DNA of 64,000 bases from an uncultured Aquimarina sp. (lineage in GTDB: Bacteria > Bacteroidota > Bacteroidia > Flavobacteriales > Flavobacteriaceae): contig CANMLW010000001.1 of NCBI GenBank assembly GCA_947498705.1, positions 558,001 to 622,000 of the forward strand. The letters run 5' to 3'. Positions 57,014-63,980 of this stretch are shown piece after piece; position 1 is the first letter of the stretch; every line of letters begins with the position of its first letter. A program made the translations under genes and the position numbers. Under the pieces are notes generated by a model. That model searched no databases and was not told where the DNA came from. It saw nothing but the letters and a program-made list of their open reading frames with translations.

Positions 57014-57835
57014 TTAGTTAAAAGAATATGTTAACCCATTCGTTATTTTATATTGTTCTTTAGGAACTTCTAGAGCGGGCATTGCGTCATAAAGATAGGT
57101 AAGCCCAATATTAAAGGCAAGATTCTTGAATATATTTATGACCACCGAGGTATCATTAGACAACCTATAATCTTCAAAATCTCTATAGAGCGGTTGGCAG
57201 TACGTGGTGCTAACAATGGCAATATCGTTTTTAGGAAATAAACTGAAGGATACGTAGGTGCTATTGCGAAAATCTCGATGAATTATATCCTCTAGGCTAT
57301 TATTAATTCTTTCATATTCGAACATGGATAATATTCCCATAAAAAAATTATAATCATCAGATTTTGAAACTTTAAAACGAACTCCTGTACCTAATAAACC
57401 TCTAAACTCTATGGCAGAAATTTCGTCATATTGGCTTTGAGCAAATGCTTCGAAAGCAAAACGATTGCTAACCCTATAATTATATCGTATATGTTGTGTC
57501 CCTTTGCTTACTAATTTGTTATTATTACTCTCTTTAAAATTGATATCGTTTACTACAAGTACTAAATTTTTTTCGTACAAATATTGTATGTGAACTTTAT
57601 TTTTAAAATTGAAAATTCTGTTTTTGTTTTTGGTTAGGTCAAATGATAAATTCGCATAACCAGACCAACGAGAAGTATCACTTACTTTACGAATAGATTC
57701 TACGTTTACTATTTGTGCATTTGTTACCGATTGAATTGATATGAAGACGATAAAAAAGATAATTCTTTTTTTTATAATTAAATACAAATGGTTACTCACA
57801 GGGTATATTTCTAAATTATTAACTAACAGTATCAT
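57014..57835 (-). CDS. DUF481-family secreted protein
   Basis: 273 residues. A signal (IIFFIVFISIQSVTNAQ) and beta-strand-rich body, RWSGYANLSFDLTKNKN and YLYEKNLVLVVNDINF, match DUF481 (outer-membrane barrel-like). It starts right at the stop of the HdeD gene (1-base overlap at 57835), so they form an operon. Confidence 0.65.
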   Translation of the reverse strand: MILLVNNLEIYPVSNHLYLIIKKRIIFFIVFISIQSVTNAQIVNVESIRKVSDTSRWSGYANLSFDLTKNKNRIFNFKNKVHIQYLYEKNLVLVVNDINFKESNNNKLVSKGTQHIRYNYRVSNRFAFEAFAQSQYDEISAIEFRGLLGTGVRFKVSKSDDYNFFMGILSMFEYERINNSLEDIIHRDFRNSTYVSFSLFPKNDIAIVSTTYCQPLYRDFEDYRLSNDTSVVINIFKNLAFNIGLTYLYDAMPALEVPKEQYKITNGLTYSFN

Positions 57836-58470
57836 TAATAATGCTTTTTAATAAAATTTTGAGGTTTCATTTTTTTAAGTCTCCCACCTTCTTTATGTAA
57901 AACTCTAAATTTTATGCCAAACATGATATTAAAAATACCGCTCAAAATTATGCATAAAGATGTAAGTATTATAATAGATAACCCTGTAAAAATCGGATTA
58001 AAAATTAAAAGCATTCCAACAATAATACCTACAATACCAGAAAGTAAAAATTTTGGAGCTCCAGAAACCCCTAAAGAATCCAAATTCATTGCATATCCAA
58101 TAGCAGAAAATGATCTAAACAATGTCCAAAAACCAATAAACAATAGTAAAGTGGTCATCACCACTTCTGGATGTTGAAATAAAAGAACTCCAACGATAAG
58201 GTCAATAATACCTAAGGCAAGTACCCAACCATAATTAGGTAGTTTCTTTTTATTAGAAAAAGCAAAATATACTTCTAGAGCTCCTCCAAATAAAATGCTT
58301 ACTCCAAAAATATGAGTTAATGTTATATAAACTTCTAAAGATTCACTTAATACATACCCTCCTAATAGTATTAAACATACACCATAAATAACGGGTAAAT
58401 ACCATTTATTTAAAGATAATTTTAATTTATCTTTTAGTATGTTTTTTACGTTTTTTACTTGATTACACAT
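57835..58470 (-). CDS. HdeD-family membrane protein
   Basis: 211 residues with about six membrane helices. The repeated pattern (LALGIIDLIVGVLLFQHPEVVMTTLLLFIG and SGIVGIIVGMLLIFNP, both in parts) is DUF308/HdeD. HdeD proteins help in acid resistance in enteric bacteria; the role here is open. It is divergent from the GbsR-type gene, with an operator between them. Confidence 0.75.
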   Translation of the reverse strand: MCNQVKNVKNILKDKLKLSLNKWYLPVIYGVCLILLGGYVLSESLEVYITLTHIFGVSILFGGALEVYFAFSNKKKLPNYGWVLALGIIDLIVGVLLFQHPEVVMTTLLLFIGFWTLFRSFSAIGYAMNLDSLGVSGAPKFLLSGIVGIIVGMLLIFNPIFTGLSIIILTSLCIILSGIFNIMFGIKFRVLHKEGGRLKKMKPQNFIKKHY

Positions 58471-58552
58471 TATATCTCAATCTTCGTTTATATGGATAAA
58501 AGATTTAATTAGTATTTTTGTTTTCTTATGAGGAAACAAAAGTATGATTTTT

Positions 58553-58574
58553 TTGTTTCTCAATAAAGAAACAA
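58553..58574. promoter_or_regulatory. Palindromic operator
   Basis: TTGTTTCT-CAATAA-AGAAACAA (58553-58574), a perfect 8+6+8 palindrome between the divergent HdeD operon and the GbsR-type regulator. Nearby half-sites GAAAC occur at 58532 and 58588. Confidence 0.6.
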
Positions 58575-58603
58575 ACTGTTTTTATTAACGAAACGTTAAA
58601 AAA

Positions 58604-59059
58604 GTGATTTCAGAAGAGCAAAAAAGAGCAATTGAACTGTTTTCAGAGGCTTTATTGGCAGAAAACTACCCTCCCCTAGCTGGTAGAATTTTAGGTTTAT
58701 TTTATGTTTCAGACAAAAAATATTTCACATTCAACGAACTAGTTGATATTATGGGTGTTACAAAAGGTTCTGTAAGCAAATCTTTAAGCTTTTTACAAAA
58801 CCAATTAGGAATTATAAATTTTACATATAAGGAAGGAATCAAGCGACGTAGATACTTTTATGTAGATGTAGCCAGTAATATAGCCTATCTTAGAAGGTTC
58901 ATTGCTTCTTATAAAATGCAAAATGAAATTTATAAAGTTGCATTACGCATTAGAAATGATCAAAACAAAGAAATGAATCAATTCTTAGAAAATCATGTAA
59001 CATTTAATGATGCAGTACTAAAATCTATTGAAGAACATTTTGACAAAAGTTTTAAATAA
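58604..59059 (+). CDS. GbsR/MarR-type regulator
   Basis: 151 residues from a GTG. The winged-helix part is visible: AGRILGLFYVSDKKYFTFNE, LVDIMGVTKGSVSKSLSFLQ, and a wing with KRRRYFYVD. GbsR-type proteins control membrane or osmotic-stress genes. The palindrome at 58553 and the divergent HdeD operon make it their likely regulator. Confidence 0.75.
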   Translation: MISEEQKRAIELFSEALLAENYPPLAGRILGLFYVSDKKYFTFNELVDIMGVTKGSVSKSLSFLQNQLGIINFTYKEGIKRRRYFYVDVASNIAYLRRFIASYKMQNEIYKVALRIRNDQNKEMNQFLENHVTFNDAVLKSIEEHFDKSFK

Positions 59060-59107
59060 TCGATCGATTCTAGTAAAAACTAAAAACACTTTCAATTGTA
59101 TTATAAT

Positions 59108-59479
59108 ATGAAAAATAAAAACCTTTTTGGGGCTATCTTATTTGGGAAGCCTATCCAAATTGACGACGAAATTGTAGCGTACTATAAAAAAAATCCAAAA
59201 GAATTAGATTTAATAGTTGATCGAGAACATTTCTATAGTAGATTTCTTAGTTTCTTCTTTTTTTTGGGATTAAGTATTACTATTGGTACAAGGGTATTAA
59301 AATTTCTATTTGAAGATGATTTTGGTAAATTTATAAACGATGTAGTTTTGGATGTTGGTTCTGAATTAGGCATTGCCATTTTTGGAGGTTCTGTAACGGC
59401 TTATTTTCTAGAGCTCCTTCAAAAAAGGCAATACGATCAAAATATTAAATTTAGAGATGCTATAAAAGCGAGGTTGTAA
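59108..59479 (+). CDS. Small two-helix membrane protein
   Basis: 123 residues from the ATG at 59108. The N-terminus has KNKNLFGAILFGKPIQIDDE and two hydrophobic segments (FLSFFFFLGLSITIGT and IAIFGGSVTAYFLELL). It follows the GbsR gene on the same strand and is probably co-transcribed. No family is recognised. Confidence 0.55.
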   Translation: MKNKNLFGAILFGKPIQIDDEIVAYYKKNPKELDLIVDREHFYSRFLSFFFFLGLSITIGTRVLKFLFEDDFGKFINDVVLDVGSELGIAIFGGSVTAYFLELLQKRQYDQNIKFRDAIKARL

Positions 59480-59539
59480 CTATATTAATATTCCTACAAA
59501 TAAACCATCTAATTTTTACAGGCTCGTAACAAAGTAAAA

Positions 59540-59568
59540 AATGCACCAGTCATAAAAACTGATGCATT
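59540..59568. terminator. Terminator between convergent genes
   Basis: AATGCA-C-CAGT and ACTG-A-TGCATT pair across 59540-59550 and 59558-59568. It ends the Band-7 transcript on the minus strand. Confidence 0.6.
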
Positions 59569-59579
59569 CTAATGTACAC

Positions 59580-60680
59580 CTACCTATTCACAGAGAATAT
59601 GTCTTTTAATTGTTTGATCATACCACCGTCACCAGAGACACTAATCTCACCAATCTTATCGGCAATTTTCTCTACATACTCCATTTCTTTAAGTTTGTAA
59701 AGCATTTCGTTCTCTTCCATAAGTTTAGCTGTATTTAGCAAACTACGGGTAGAGGCTGTCTCTTCACGACGAGTGATACTATTAGCCTGAGCTTTCTTTT
59801 GTGCTACCAGTACTTGGTTCATGATTTCTTTCATATCACCTGGTAAAATAATATCTCTAATACCACAATTCAATACTCGTACACCTAGTTTTGTAGCTTG
59901 ATTTTTAACATTTTCAAGTACCGAACTCGCAATACTTTCTTTATGCTCTAATAGCTCATCTAATGTGTAGTTTCCTACGAAAGTTCTCAAGGCTAACTGC
60001 ATAGTGATATACAATTGCTTTTCATAGTCCTTATTATCCAATAAAGCCTTTTCTATATCAATAACTTTATACTGTGTATAGAAGTTAATACGTACTCCCG
60101 CTTTATCTTTAGTTAATAGTTCCTGGCCTGCAATTTCTAATTGTAATTGACGTAGATCTGCTCTAGCAATTTTAATAGAAGTATCATTTCGCCAAAAACG
60201 ATAAGTACCGCTTTCTAGAGTTTTTGTAAATACATCGTCTACAATTAATAATGCTTTTTCATAAGTAGCTACTTCAAAAGCTCTGATATACTTGGTCAAT
60301 GCGTAGTTACTAAACAGGGTTTTATCAATTTTTTCGGTGATATAGATTTTGGTTAAATCCACACGGGTGAATTTGTAATCTTTTAAGCTATTCCAAAGTG
60401 TATAACGACCTGAGCCAAATACGCTTTTAAAATTTCCGTTTTCATACACCAAAACAACTTCATTATCCTTTACTTCAATCACATGTAACATGGCTTCTAA
60501 CTCTTTGTCTTGTAGTAAGATTTCTAGTGCTACTGGTGTTGCAAATGGCTTGGTAAGATCATACTGTATTACCTTTTCATTAAATCCTAACCAATGGATT
60601 CCTTTGGTAATTACACGATTGTAATCTCCTTTTTTGAAAACCAAACCTACTTTTCCCGCATTAATTCTTACTCTTTTCAT
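59580..60680 (-). CDS. Cytosolic SPFH/Band-7 (slipin-like) protein
   Basis: 366 residues with no membrane helix, unlike classical slipins. The N-terminal 150 residues repeat a strand motif with G-x-W/F (TKGIHWLGF, FGSGRYTLWNS, LESGTYRFWRN), and the SPFH/Band-7 domain follows (about 160-290) with VLENVKNQATKLGVRVLNCGIRDIILPGDM (quoted in two parts). The C-terminal helix is a coiled coil (NSITRREETASTRSLLNTAK). It lies downstream of the tRNA-like array on the same strand. From memory, SPFH/Band-7 proteins with a tRNA-like RNA partner were described as parts of RNA-repair systems, so this could be the scaffold. Confidence 0.8.
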   Translation of the reverse strand: MKRVRINAGKVGLVFKKGDYNRVITKGIHWLGFNEKVIQYDLTKPFATPVALEILLQDKELEAMLHVIEVKDNEVVLVYENGNFKSVFGSGRYTLWNSLKDYKFTRVDLTKIYITEKIDKTLFSNYALTKYIRAFEVATYEKALLIVDDVFTKTLESGTYRFWRNDTSIKIARADLRQLQLEIAGQELLTKDKAGVRINFYTQYKVIDIEKALLDNKDYEKQLYITMQLALRTFVGNYTLDELLEHKESIASSVLENVKNQATKLGVRVLNCGIRDIILPGDMKEIMNQVLVAQKKAQANSITRREETASTRSLLNTAKLMEENEMLYKLKEMEYVEKIADKIGEISVSGDGGMIKQLKDIFSVNR

Positions 60681-61228
60681 TTGTTCTTTTTTACTTTTTT
60701 AATTAAACATTTAGTTAGATGACAATTTCTGTAACGGAGACTTTGCCTACTTCAATCCAGAACTACGGGTATGGTACTGTCTCAAAGTATATTTTGGACG
60801 TGCCCTCTTTTTCGTTTACACTTCAAAGAAGTCGGGCTATTCGCTGTATCTTTTAACCTTAGTGCCTTCGAGAACCTCAGGCTACCATCTATAAAAGGAT
60901 ATGCCTGTCCTAAGTTTGTCGAAGGACTGCTATCCCTCACGTAATTTTAGTTCTTTAAAAAAACGGTGAAGACAAATCATCTTTCCTGTACGGAACTATT
61001 GGTTTGCTATGCTATCCATAACTAGTTTTAAGAAATGAGATAAAAGCGTATAACATCTTTATATGATGATATACTTCTAAAACCTGAATTCTAAAAAGTA
61101 GCTATTGCTAATCATAGCGCTACCCATATTTCAAGGTACATTCGAGACTGTCGGTATAGCAAATATGCTATAACAACTGATCTGCCATCACAGTTTTTGT
61201 CATATTTAATAGCATGACCTGCCATGGC
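60681..61228. other. Leader/intergenic region before the Band-7 gene
   Basis: About 550 bases between the last tRNA-like unit and the Band-7 start. It holds the dispersed repeat at 60799-60941 and two related segments (CATAACTAGTTTTAAG near 61017 and CATGGCTAGTTTTAAAAG near 61224). The second is part of the Met-like unit, so the first may be an older, decayed copy. No coding frame. Confidence 0.5.
60799..60941. repeat. Dispersed Bacteroidota repeat with inner palindrome
   Basis: It begins CGTGCCCTC and ends CCCTCACG, with GTCGGGCTATTCGC and TATCTTTTA/TAAAAGGATA hairpin arms. I remember this GTCGGGCT...TATCCCTCACG pattern as a dispersed repeat of Flavobacteriia. An insertion CCTGTCCTAAGTTTGTCGAAGG lies at 60904-60925 and is itself a known-type palindromic repeat. 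Confidence 0.55.
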
Positions 61229-61302
61229 TAGTTTTAAAAGATAACCAAGCTTTGTAACCTACATTATGAGTGTAGTGCTCTACCAAATTGAGCTACGAAA
61301 CC
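61229..61302 (-). ncRNA. Met-like tRNA-like unit (CAT anticodon) without T-loop consensus
   Basis: 74 bases with the length and spacing of a tRNA. The D-stem GCTC/GAGC and the anticodon stem CTACA/TGTAG with loop CTCATAA (anticodon CAT) are perfect. The acceptor pairs only partly (GGTTTCG against TAAAACT, one mismatch and two wobbles). The T-loop reads TTGGTTA instead of TTCRANY and the T-stem has a mismatch. It is unlikely to work as a normal tRNA. Confidence 0.65.
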
Positions 61303-61307
61303 TAACA

Positions 61308-61414
61308 TGGTGGTCTCGACAGGATTCGAACCTGTGCGATTTAAAAGAGGCATTTTCAGTGCCTGTTTCGCTAGAGCCTAAATCTAGTGCGTCTACCAAT
61401 TTCGCCATATCCAT
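61308..61414 (-). ncRNA. Chimeric Leu/Phe tRNA-like unit with two anticodon arms
   Basis: The 5' part (from GGCGAAATTGGTAGACGC) is Leu-like with anticodon arm CTAGA-TTTAGGC-TCTAG (anticodon TAG). It is followed by a second 5+7+5 arm, AGGCA-CTGAAAA-TGCCT (anticodon GAA, Phe-like), then a perfect T-arm ACAGG-TTCGAAT-CCTGT and CGAGACCACCA at the 3' end. The acceptor 5' half (ATGGATA) does not pair with the 3' half (CGAGACC), which would fit tRNA-Phe instead. So it looks like a Leu 5' part fused to a Phe 3' part. Confidence 0.65.
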
Positions 61415-61415
61415 A

Positions 61416-61480
61416 GGATAGTGGGACTCGAACCCACAGGAAACAATCTATTACTCTAACCAAACTGAGCTACAATAGCC
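61416..61480 (-). ncRNA. Asn-like tRNA-like unit lacking most of the anticodon arm
   Basis: About 65 bases: GGCTATTG, D-arm GCTC...GAGT, then only 15 bases (ATTGTT included) before a perfect T-arm GTGGG-TTCGAGT-CCCAC. The first bases pair loosely with TATCC at the 3' end. The D-arm to GTT segment is like the 5' half of tRNA-Asn cut just after the anticodon. It abuts the chimeric unit. Confidence 0.5.
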
Positions 61481-61496
61481 ATAAAGATTTACTTTA

Positions 61497-61560
61497 TGCT
61501 AAAGACGGGATTCGAACCCGTGACCTATAGAATCACGACTATTTTTGGTGATAGTCAAAC
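61497..61560 (-). ncRNA. tRNA 3'-half-like segment
   Basis: A canonical T-arm ACGGG-TTCGAAT-CCCGT with CTTTAGC after it. Upstream is a hairpin GACTAT/ATAGTC with an eight-base loop containing ACCA, in the place of an anticodon arm. No matching 5' acceptor or D-arm is seen. Confidence 0.4.
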
Positions 61561-61686
61561 CTTCAAGTCAAGTTGAATATGAAGTGATAATACAAACGTT
61601 GTAATACCTCATACAATGGTGTTATACAGAAACACACAACAAGACTTACTTGATATTGTCGTTCTGGTGAAGACCAGTTTTTTTAT

Positions 61687-61876
61687 TTAAAGTATTTCAT
61701 TTGGAAAAGTTTTTACTATTTCTTCTTCCCCATCTATTTCAAAAATATCTACACAGCATCCATATCCTTTATTTTCAGAAATAAATACCAATAGATGACG
61801 ATATTTATTAATCCAATTATAGAGAGCATCTTGATTGTTTCTTTCTACAATTACAATAAACTCTTTTTTTTATCAT
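61687..61876 (-). pseudogene. Micro-ORF with apparent frameshift in a poly-A run
   Basis: The frame ending at 61687 reads like a protein: EFIVIVERNNQDALYN, then WINKYRHLLVFISEN, KGYGCCVDIFEIDGEEE and VKTFPNEIL. It has no ATG in frame; an ATG at 61876 would join it if the run of eight A (complement of 61864-61871) had seven. It could be a frameshifted gene, transcript slippage, or a sequencing error. About 61 residues if joined. No family is recognised. Confidence 0.5.
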
Positions 61877-61893
61877 CTTAATTATTATTTATA

Positions 61894-61935
61894 CCCTGCT
61901 ACCTTACATTTCTTCCTTACCCATTGGTAGCAGGG
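61894..61935. ncRNA. Strong hairpin within the array
   Basis: CCCTGCTACC (61894-61903) and its exact complement (61926-61935), loop of 22 bases. A second weaker pairing CAAACCC/GGGTTTG (about 61945-61975) lies next to it. They sit between two micro-ORFs on the array transcript. Confidence 0.5.
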
Positions 61936-61998
61936 CACTGTTCCAAACCCTAATCTCTCCCAAAAATTGGGTTTGTTTTAATTACACTACAAAGGTGA

Positions 61999-62033
61999 AA
62001 TCATACTACGCAATGTTTTTGCGTAGTATGATT
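61999..62033. ncRNA. 15-bp perfect hairpin within the array
   Basis: AATCATACTACGCAA (61999-62013), loop TGTTT and the exact complement (62019-62033). It lies just downstream of the 62036 micro-ORF stop on the minus strand, so it could act as a terminator or a processing site. No T-run follows on either strand. Confidence 0.6.
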
Positions 62034-62035
62034 AA

Positions 62036-62213
62036 TTATTTATAAAAAATTCGATGTATATCATTTTTACTTTTTACCCCTCCATAGTCAGAAGGGTACA
62101 AAGCTTTGCTCATCGATTCGATATAGTTTGAAGCCCATTTTGATAACACTCTAGTAATCAAATCCTTCAATCTTTTCTTTTTTACTTTGGTAATAGTAAA
62201 CTGTGTTTCCATA
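62036..62213 (-). pseudogene. Micro-ORF with apparent frameshift
   Basis: From ATG 62213 the frame reads METQFTITKVKKKRLKD and then meets a stop. The frame one base over continues with LITRVLSKWASNYIESM and SKALYPSDYGGVKSK to the stop at 62036. The switch is at the run of four T (complement of 62160-62163). Joined, it would be about 58 residues, lysine-rich. This repeats the pattern of the other micro-ORF. Confidence 0.4.
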
Positions 62214-62252
62214 GTACTTCAATAAATTAGTTAAACATTTGTTTTAAAATTG

Positions 62253-62325
62253 CAGGAATAGCAAGACTTGAACTCACATCTTTGGGGCCGTAACCCAATG
62301 TTCTATCCATTTGAACTATATTCCT
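62253..62325 (-). tRNA. Arg tRNA-like (anticodon ACG)
   Basis: 73 bases: acceptor AGGAATA/TATTCCT (7 bp, starting with A-T), D-stem GTTC/GAAC, anticodon stem TTGGG/CCCAA with loop TTACGGC (ACG), T-stem GTGAG/CTTGC with two wobbles and loop TTCAAGT. No CCA is encoded. The sequence is unlike the usual tRNA-Arg(ACG) of Bacteroidota as I remember it, and looks fast-evolving. Confidence 0.65.
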
Positions 62326-62340
62326 ATTTGTTGGTATTCA

Positions 62341-62415
62341 TTGTACCGATCCCGCCAAAGCGGGATGAACATCCAAGAGACAGTTGGCTGTACTAGCTTT
62401 TTGTGCTACGGTACT
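62341..62415 (-). ncRNA. Asp-like tRNA-like unit with hairpin instead of a T-arm
   Basis: Acceptor GTACCG/CGGTAC, D-stem GCAC/GTAC without the GG of the D-loop, anticodon stem CCAA/TTGG with loop CTGTCTC (GTC, Asp). At the T-arm position stands ATCCCGC-TTTG-GCGGGAT, a very stable hairpin of 7 bp with no TTCRA. Length 75 bases. It cannot be a standard tRNA. Confidence 0.65.
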
Positions 62416-62431
62416 TTGCTAATTAAAATTG

Positions 62432-62515
62432 TGGGAGGTATAGGAATCGAACCTATTCAGCCTTTCGGCAACAGATTTACAGTCTGCCCCAGCTCTCCAA
62501 CTCTGGCGAACTCCC
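62432..62515 (-). tRNA. Tyr tRNA-like (anticodon GTA)
   Basis: 84 bases with a long variable arm, as in tRNA-Tyr. Acceptor GGGAGTT/ACCTCCC (one mismatch), anticodon arm GCAGA-CTGTAAA-TCTGT (GTA), T-arm with loop TTCGATT. Only the acceptor mismatch and a G-T at the anticodon stem base deviate. 6 bases from the Cys unit. Confidence 0.7.
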
Positions 62516-62521
62516 AAAAAG

Positions 62522-62594
62522 AGACAAGGACAGGATTCGAACCTGCAAAAAACGGTTTTGCAAACCGTAGCCTTCACCTTTCAGCCACCTTGTC
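62522..62594 (-). tRNA. Cys tRNA-like (anticodon GCA)
   Basis: 73 bases: acceptor GACAAGG/CCTTGTC (7 bp), anticodon stem ACGGT/ACCGT with loop TTGCAAA (GCA), T-arm GCAGG-TTCGAAT-CCTGT with one wobble. Discriminator T, no encoded CCA. First unit of the array on the minus strand; the sequence differs strongly from standard tRNA-Cys. Confidence 0.7.
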
Positions 62595-62600
62595 TTTTTT

Positions 62601-62625
62601 AATTCAGAATTCAAAATTCTGAATT
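62601..62625. promoter_or_regulatory. Perfect palindrome at the array head
   Basis: AATTCAGAATT, loop CAA, and its exact complement (62601-62625). It lies 6 bases before the first tRNA-like unit and could be a processing or regulatory site. Confidence 0.5.
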
Positions 62626-62669
62626 GATTCTTGTGTTTGGTTTTCAATATGTCAATGAACTATATCCAT

Positions 62670-62697
62670 AAAAAAAGGCGCCTTGTTCGGGCGCCTT
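62670..62697 (-). terminator. Rho-independent terminator (minus strand)
   Basis: Stem AAGGCGCC/GGCGCCTT (62675-62682 / 62690-62697), loop of 7, then seven T on the minus strand. It separates a small upstream transcript from the tRNA-like array. Confidence 0.8.
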
Positions 62698-62721
62698 CTT
62701 ATATATCGATGGTTTTATAAG

Positions 62722-62841
62722 CTATATTCTTATAATCATCTTTTCTATAAAACAGACACCTTTTATGTTCACATCAGAACAATACACTCTTTGTTTGGTA
62801 AAGAGACGGCTTAGCATATGTTGTGAATAAATCGGTATCAT
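62722..62841 (-). CDS. Possible micro-ORF upstream of the array
   Basis: 39 codons from an ATG at 62841 to the stop at 62722-62724, followed by the terminator at 62670-62697. It contains YCSDVNIKGVCFIEK. It may be coding or a short RNA leader; the evidence is weak. Confidence 0.25.
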   Translation of the reverse strand: MIPIYSQHMLSRLFTKQRVYCSDVNIKGVCFIEKMIIRI

Positions 62842-63121
62842 TTTTATTGTTTTGTATTAATTATTATAAGGCAATCCTATTTATCTTTTTATGTTTCGAT
62901 TGCTATGCAAAGATGAAAACATTTTTTTAATCTGCAAACATTTTTTTAATTTATTTTATTGATTTTCAGATAGTTACATCTTAAATTAGGATATAGAGAT
63001 TCCTGTCCGTTTTTCAACAGATTTTGGATTTTTTGGCAATCGTCTGTCTCCCTGATGCTTACTTTCCAATTATTAATTTTTATGTCCTAATTAACTTTTA
63101 TACATTTTGATAAAAAATTAT
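62842..63121. other. Intergenic region
   Basis: AT-rich with a direct repeat AAACATTTTTTTAAT at 62917-62931 and 62936-62950. Nothing else is recognised. Confidence 0.4.
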
Positions 63122-63151
63122 AAAAAAAGCGTCCAATTTCTTGGACGCTTT
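63122..63151 (-). terminator. Rho-independent terminator (minus strand)
   Basis: AAAGCGTCCAA (63126-63136), loop TTTC, and its complement (63141-63151), with seven T on the minus strand. It probably ends the transcript from the TPR gene, although 300 bases of untranslated sequence lie between. The rest to 63452 shows no feature. Confidence 0.7.
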
Positions 63152-63452
63152 AGGTTATATCTAGTTTTTGTTTTAAATCACTTCATAAAAATGCTTAAAA
63201 ATAGCTATACAACGTCCCGTTTATAATGGATAATTTCTTCATCCATCGATAATCACACTGACAAAGCAGTGGTTTTGATGCGGTATGTATTCTTTTTTGT
63301 ATCATTTTGTTATACAAATATCATTAGTTTTATAACTAAAATCCAAATTATATTTAGAATTACTAACTAATTTATATACATTCTAATAAGGAAATTTGAT
63401 CATTAGAAATACCGCTGTTCCTAAACAATTATAACCCTATAGAATATTTTAC

Positions 63453-63980
63453 TTATTTCTTCTTAGATTTTTTAGAAGTTTTATTCCTTGATTTCTTTTC
63501 ATCAGGCATTTTACCCTTAATCCTGGATTTCTCTTCTTTCAATTCATTAATAAAATGATTGTTATACGTATTATCTTTAGCTCGTTTTATGAACTTTAAA
63601 GCTTTTTTATATTTTTTTTTGTGTTCAAAAAGAACAGCTTTCTTAAGATACAATACCGCTTTGTCTGTTCCTTTTAATGTCAATGCAAAGTCAATTAACT
63701 TTTCTGCTTCACTATAGTCTTCGTTCCATAACAAAACATCGACATACTTAGGATATACATCTACAGCATACATGTCTTGTGCTAGCGCTTGTTGAAAGTA
63801 TTCTTTTGCTATTTCAAAATTTTTAAGTTGCTCTGCATAAACCTGTCCCATTAGGTCTAAGGCAATAGCATTATTTTCATCATATGACAAAGCATAATGT
63901 AAAGACTCCACAGTTTCTTCTAAATTATATGGGTATGCATCCAATGCCTGAAATAAATATTTATCTAATAGATTGCTCAT
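63453..63980 (-). CDS. TPR-repeat protein
   Basis: 175 residues. TPR motifs are visible: ALDLMGQVYAEQLKNFEIAKEYFQQAL (in parts), YPKYVDVLLWNEDYSEAEKLI, and VLYLKKAVLFEHKKKYKKALKF. The C-terminal tail is strongly basic (KKSRNKTSKKSKKK), so nucleic-acid or membrane-surface binding is possible. Two terminators lie between it and the tRNA-like array. If the Band-7 locus is a repair system, the ligase may lie beyond this gene. Confidence 0.65.
   Translation of the reverse strand: MSNLLDKYLFQALDAYPYNLEETVESLHYALSYDENNAIALDLMGQVYAEQLKNFEIAKEYFQQALAQDMYAVDVYPKYVDVLLWNEDYSEAEKLIDFALTLKGTDKAVLYLKKAVLFEHKKKYKKALKFIKRAKDNTYNNHFINELKEEKSRIKGKMPDEKKSRNKTSKKSKKK

Noticed and set aside
62005..62040. Simple terminator reading of the hairpin at 61999-62033
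   Set aside because: No T-run follows on either strand, so it is reported only as a hairpin.
61229..62594. Ordinary tRNA operon
   Set aside because: Only three of the units fold as acceptable tRNAs, and even these are unlike standard Bacteroidota sequences as I know them; the others lack essential parts.
62311..62622. Open frame on the plus strand across the tRNA-like units
   Set aside because: It runs through the Arg-, Asp-, Tyr- and Cys-like units in antisense and has no coding character beyond the absence of stops.
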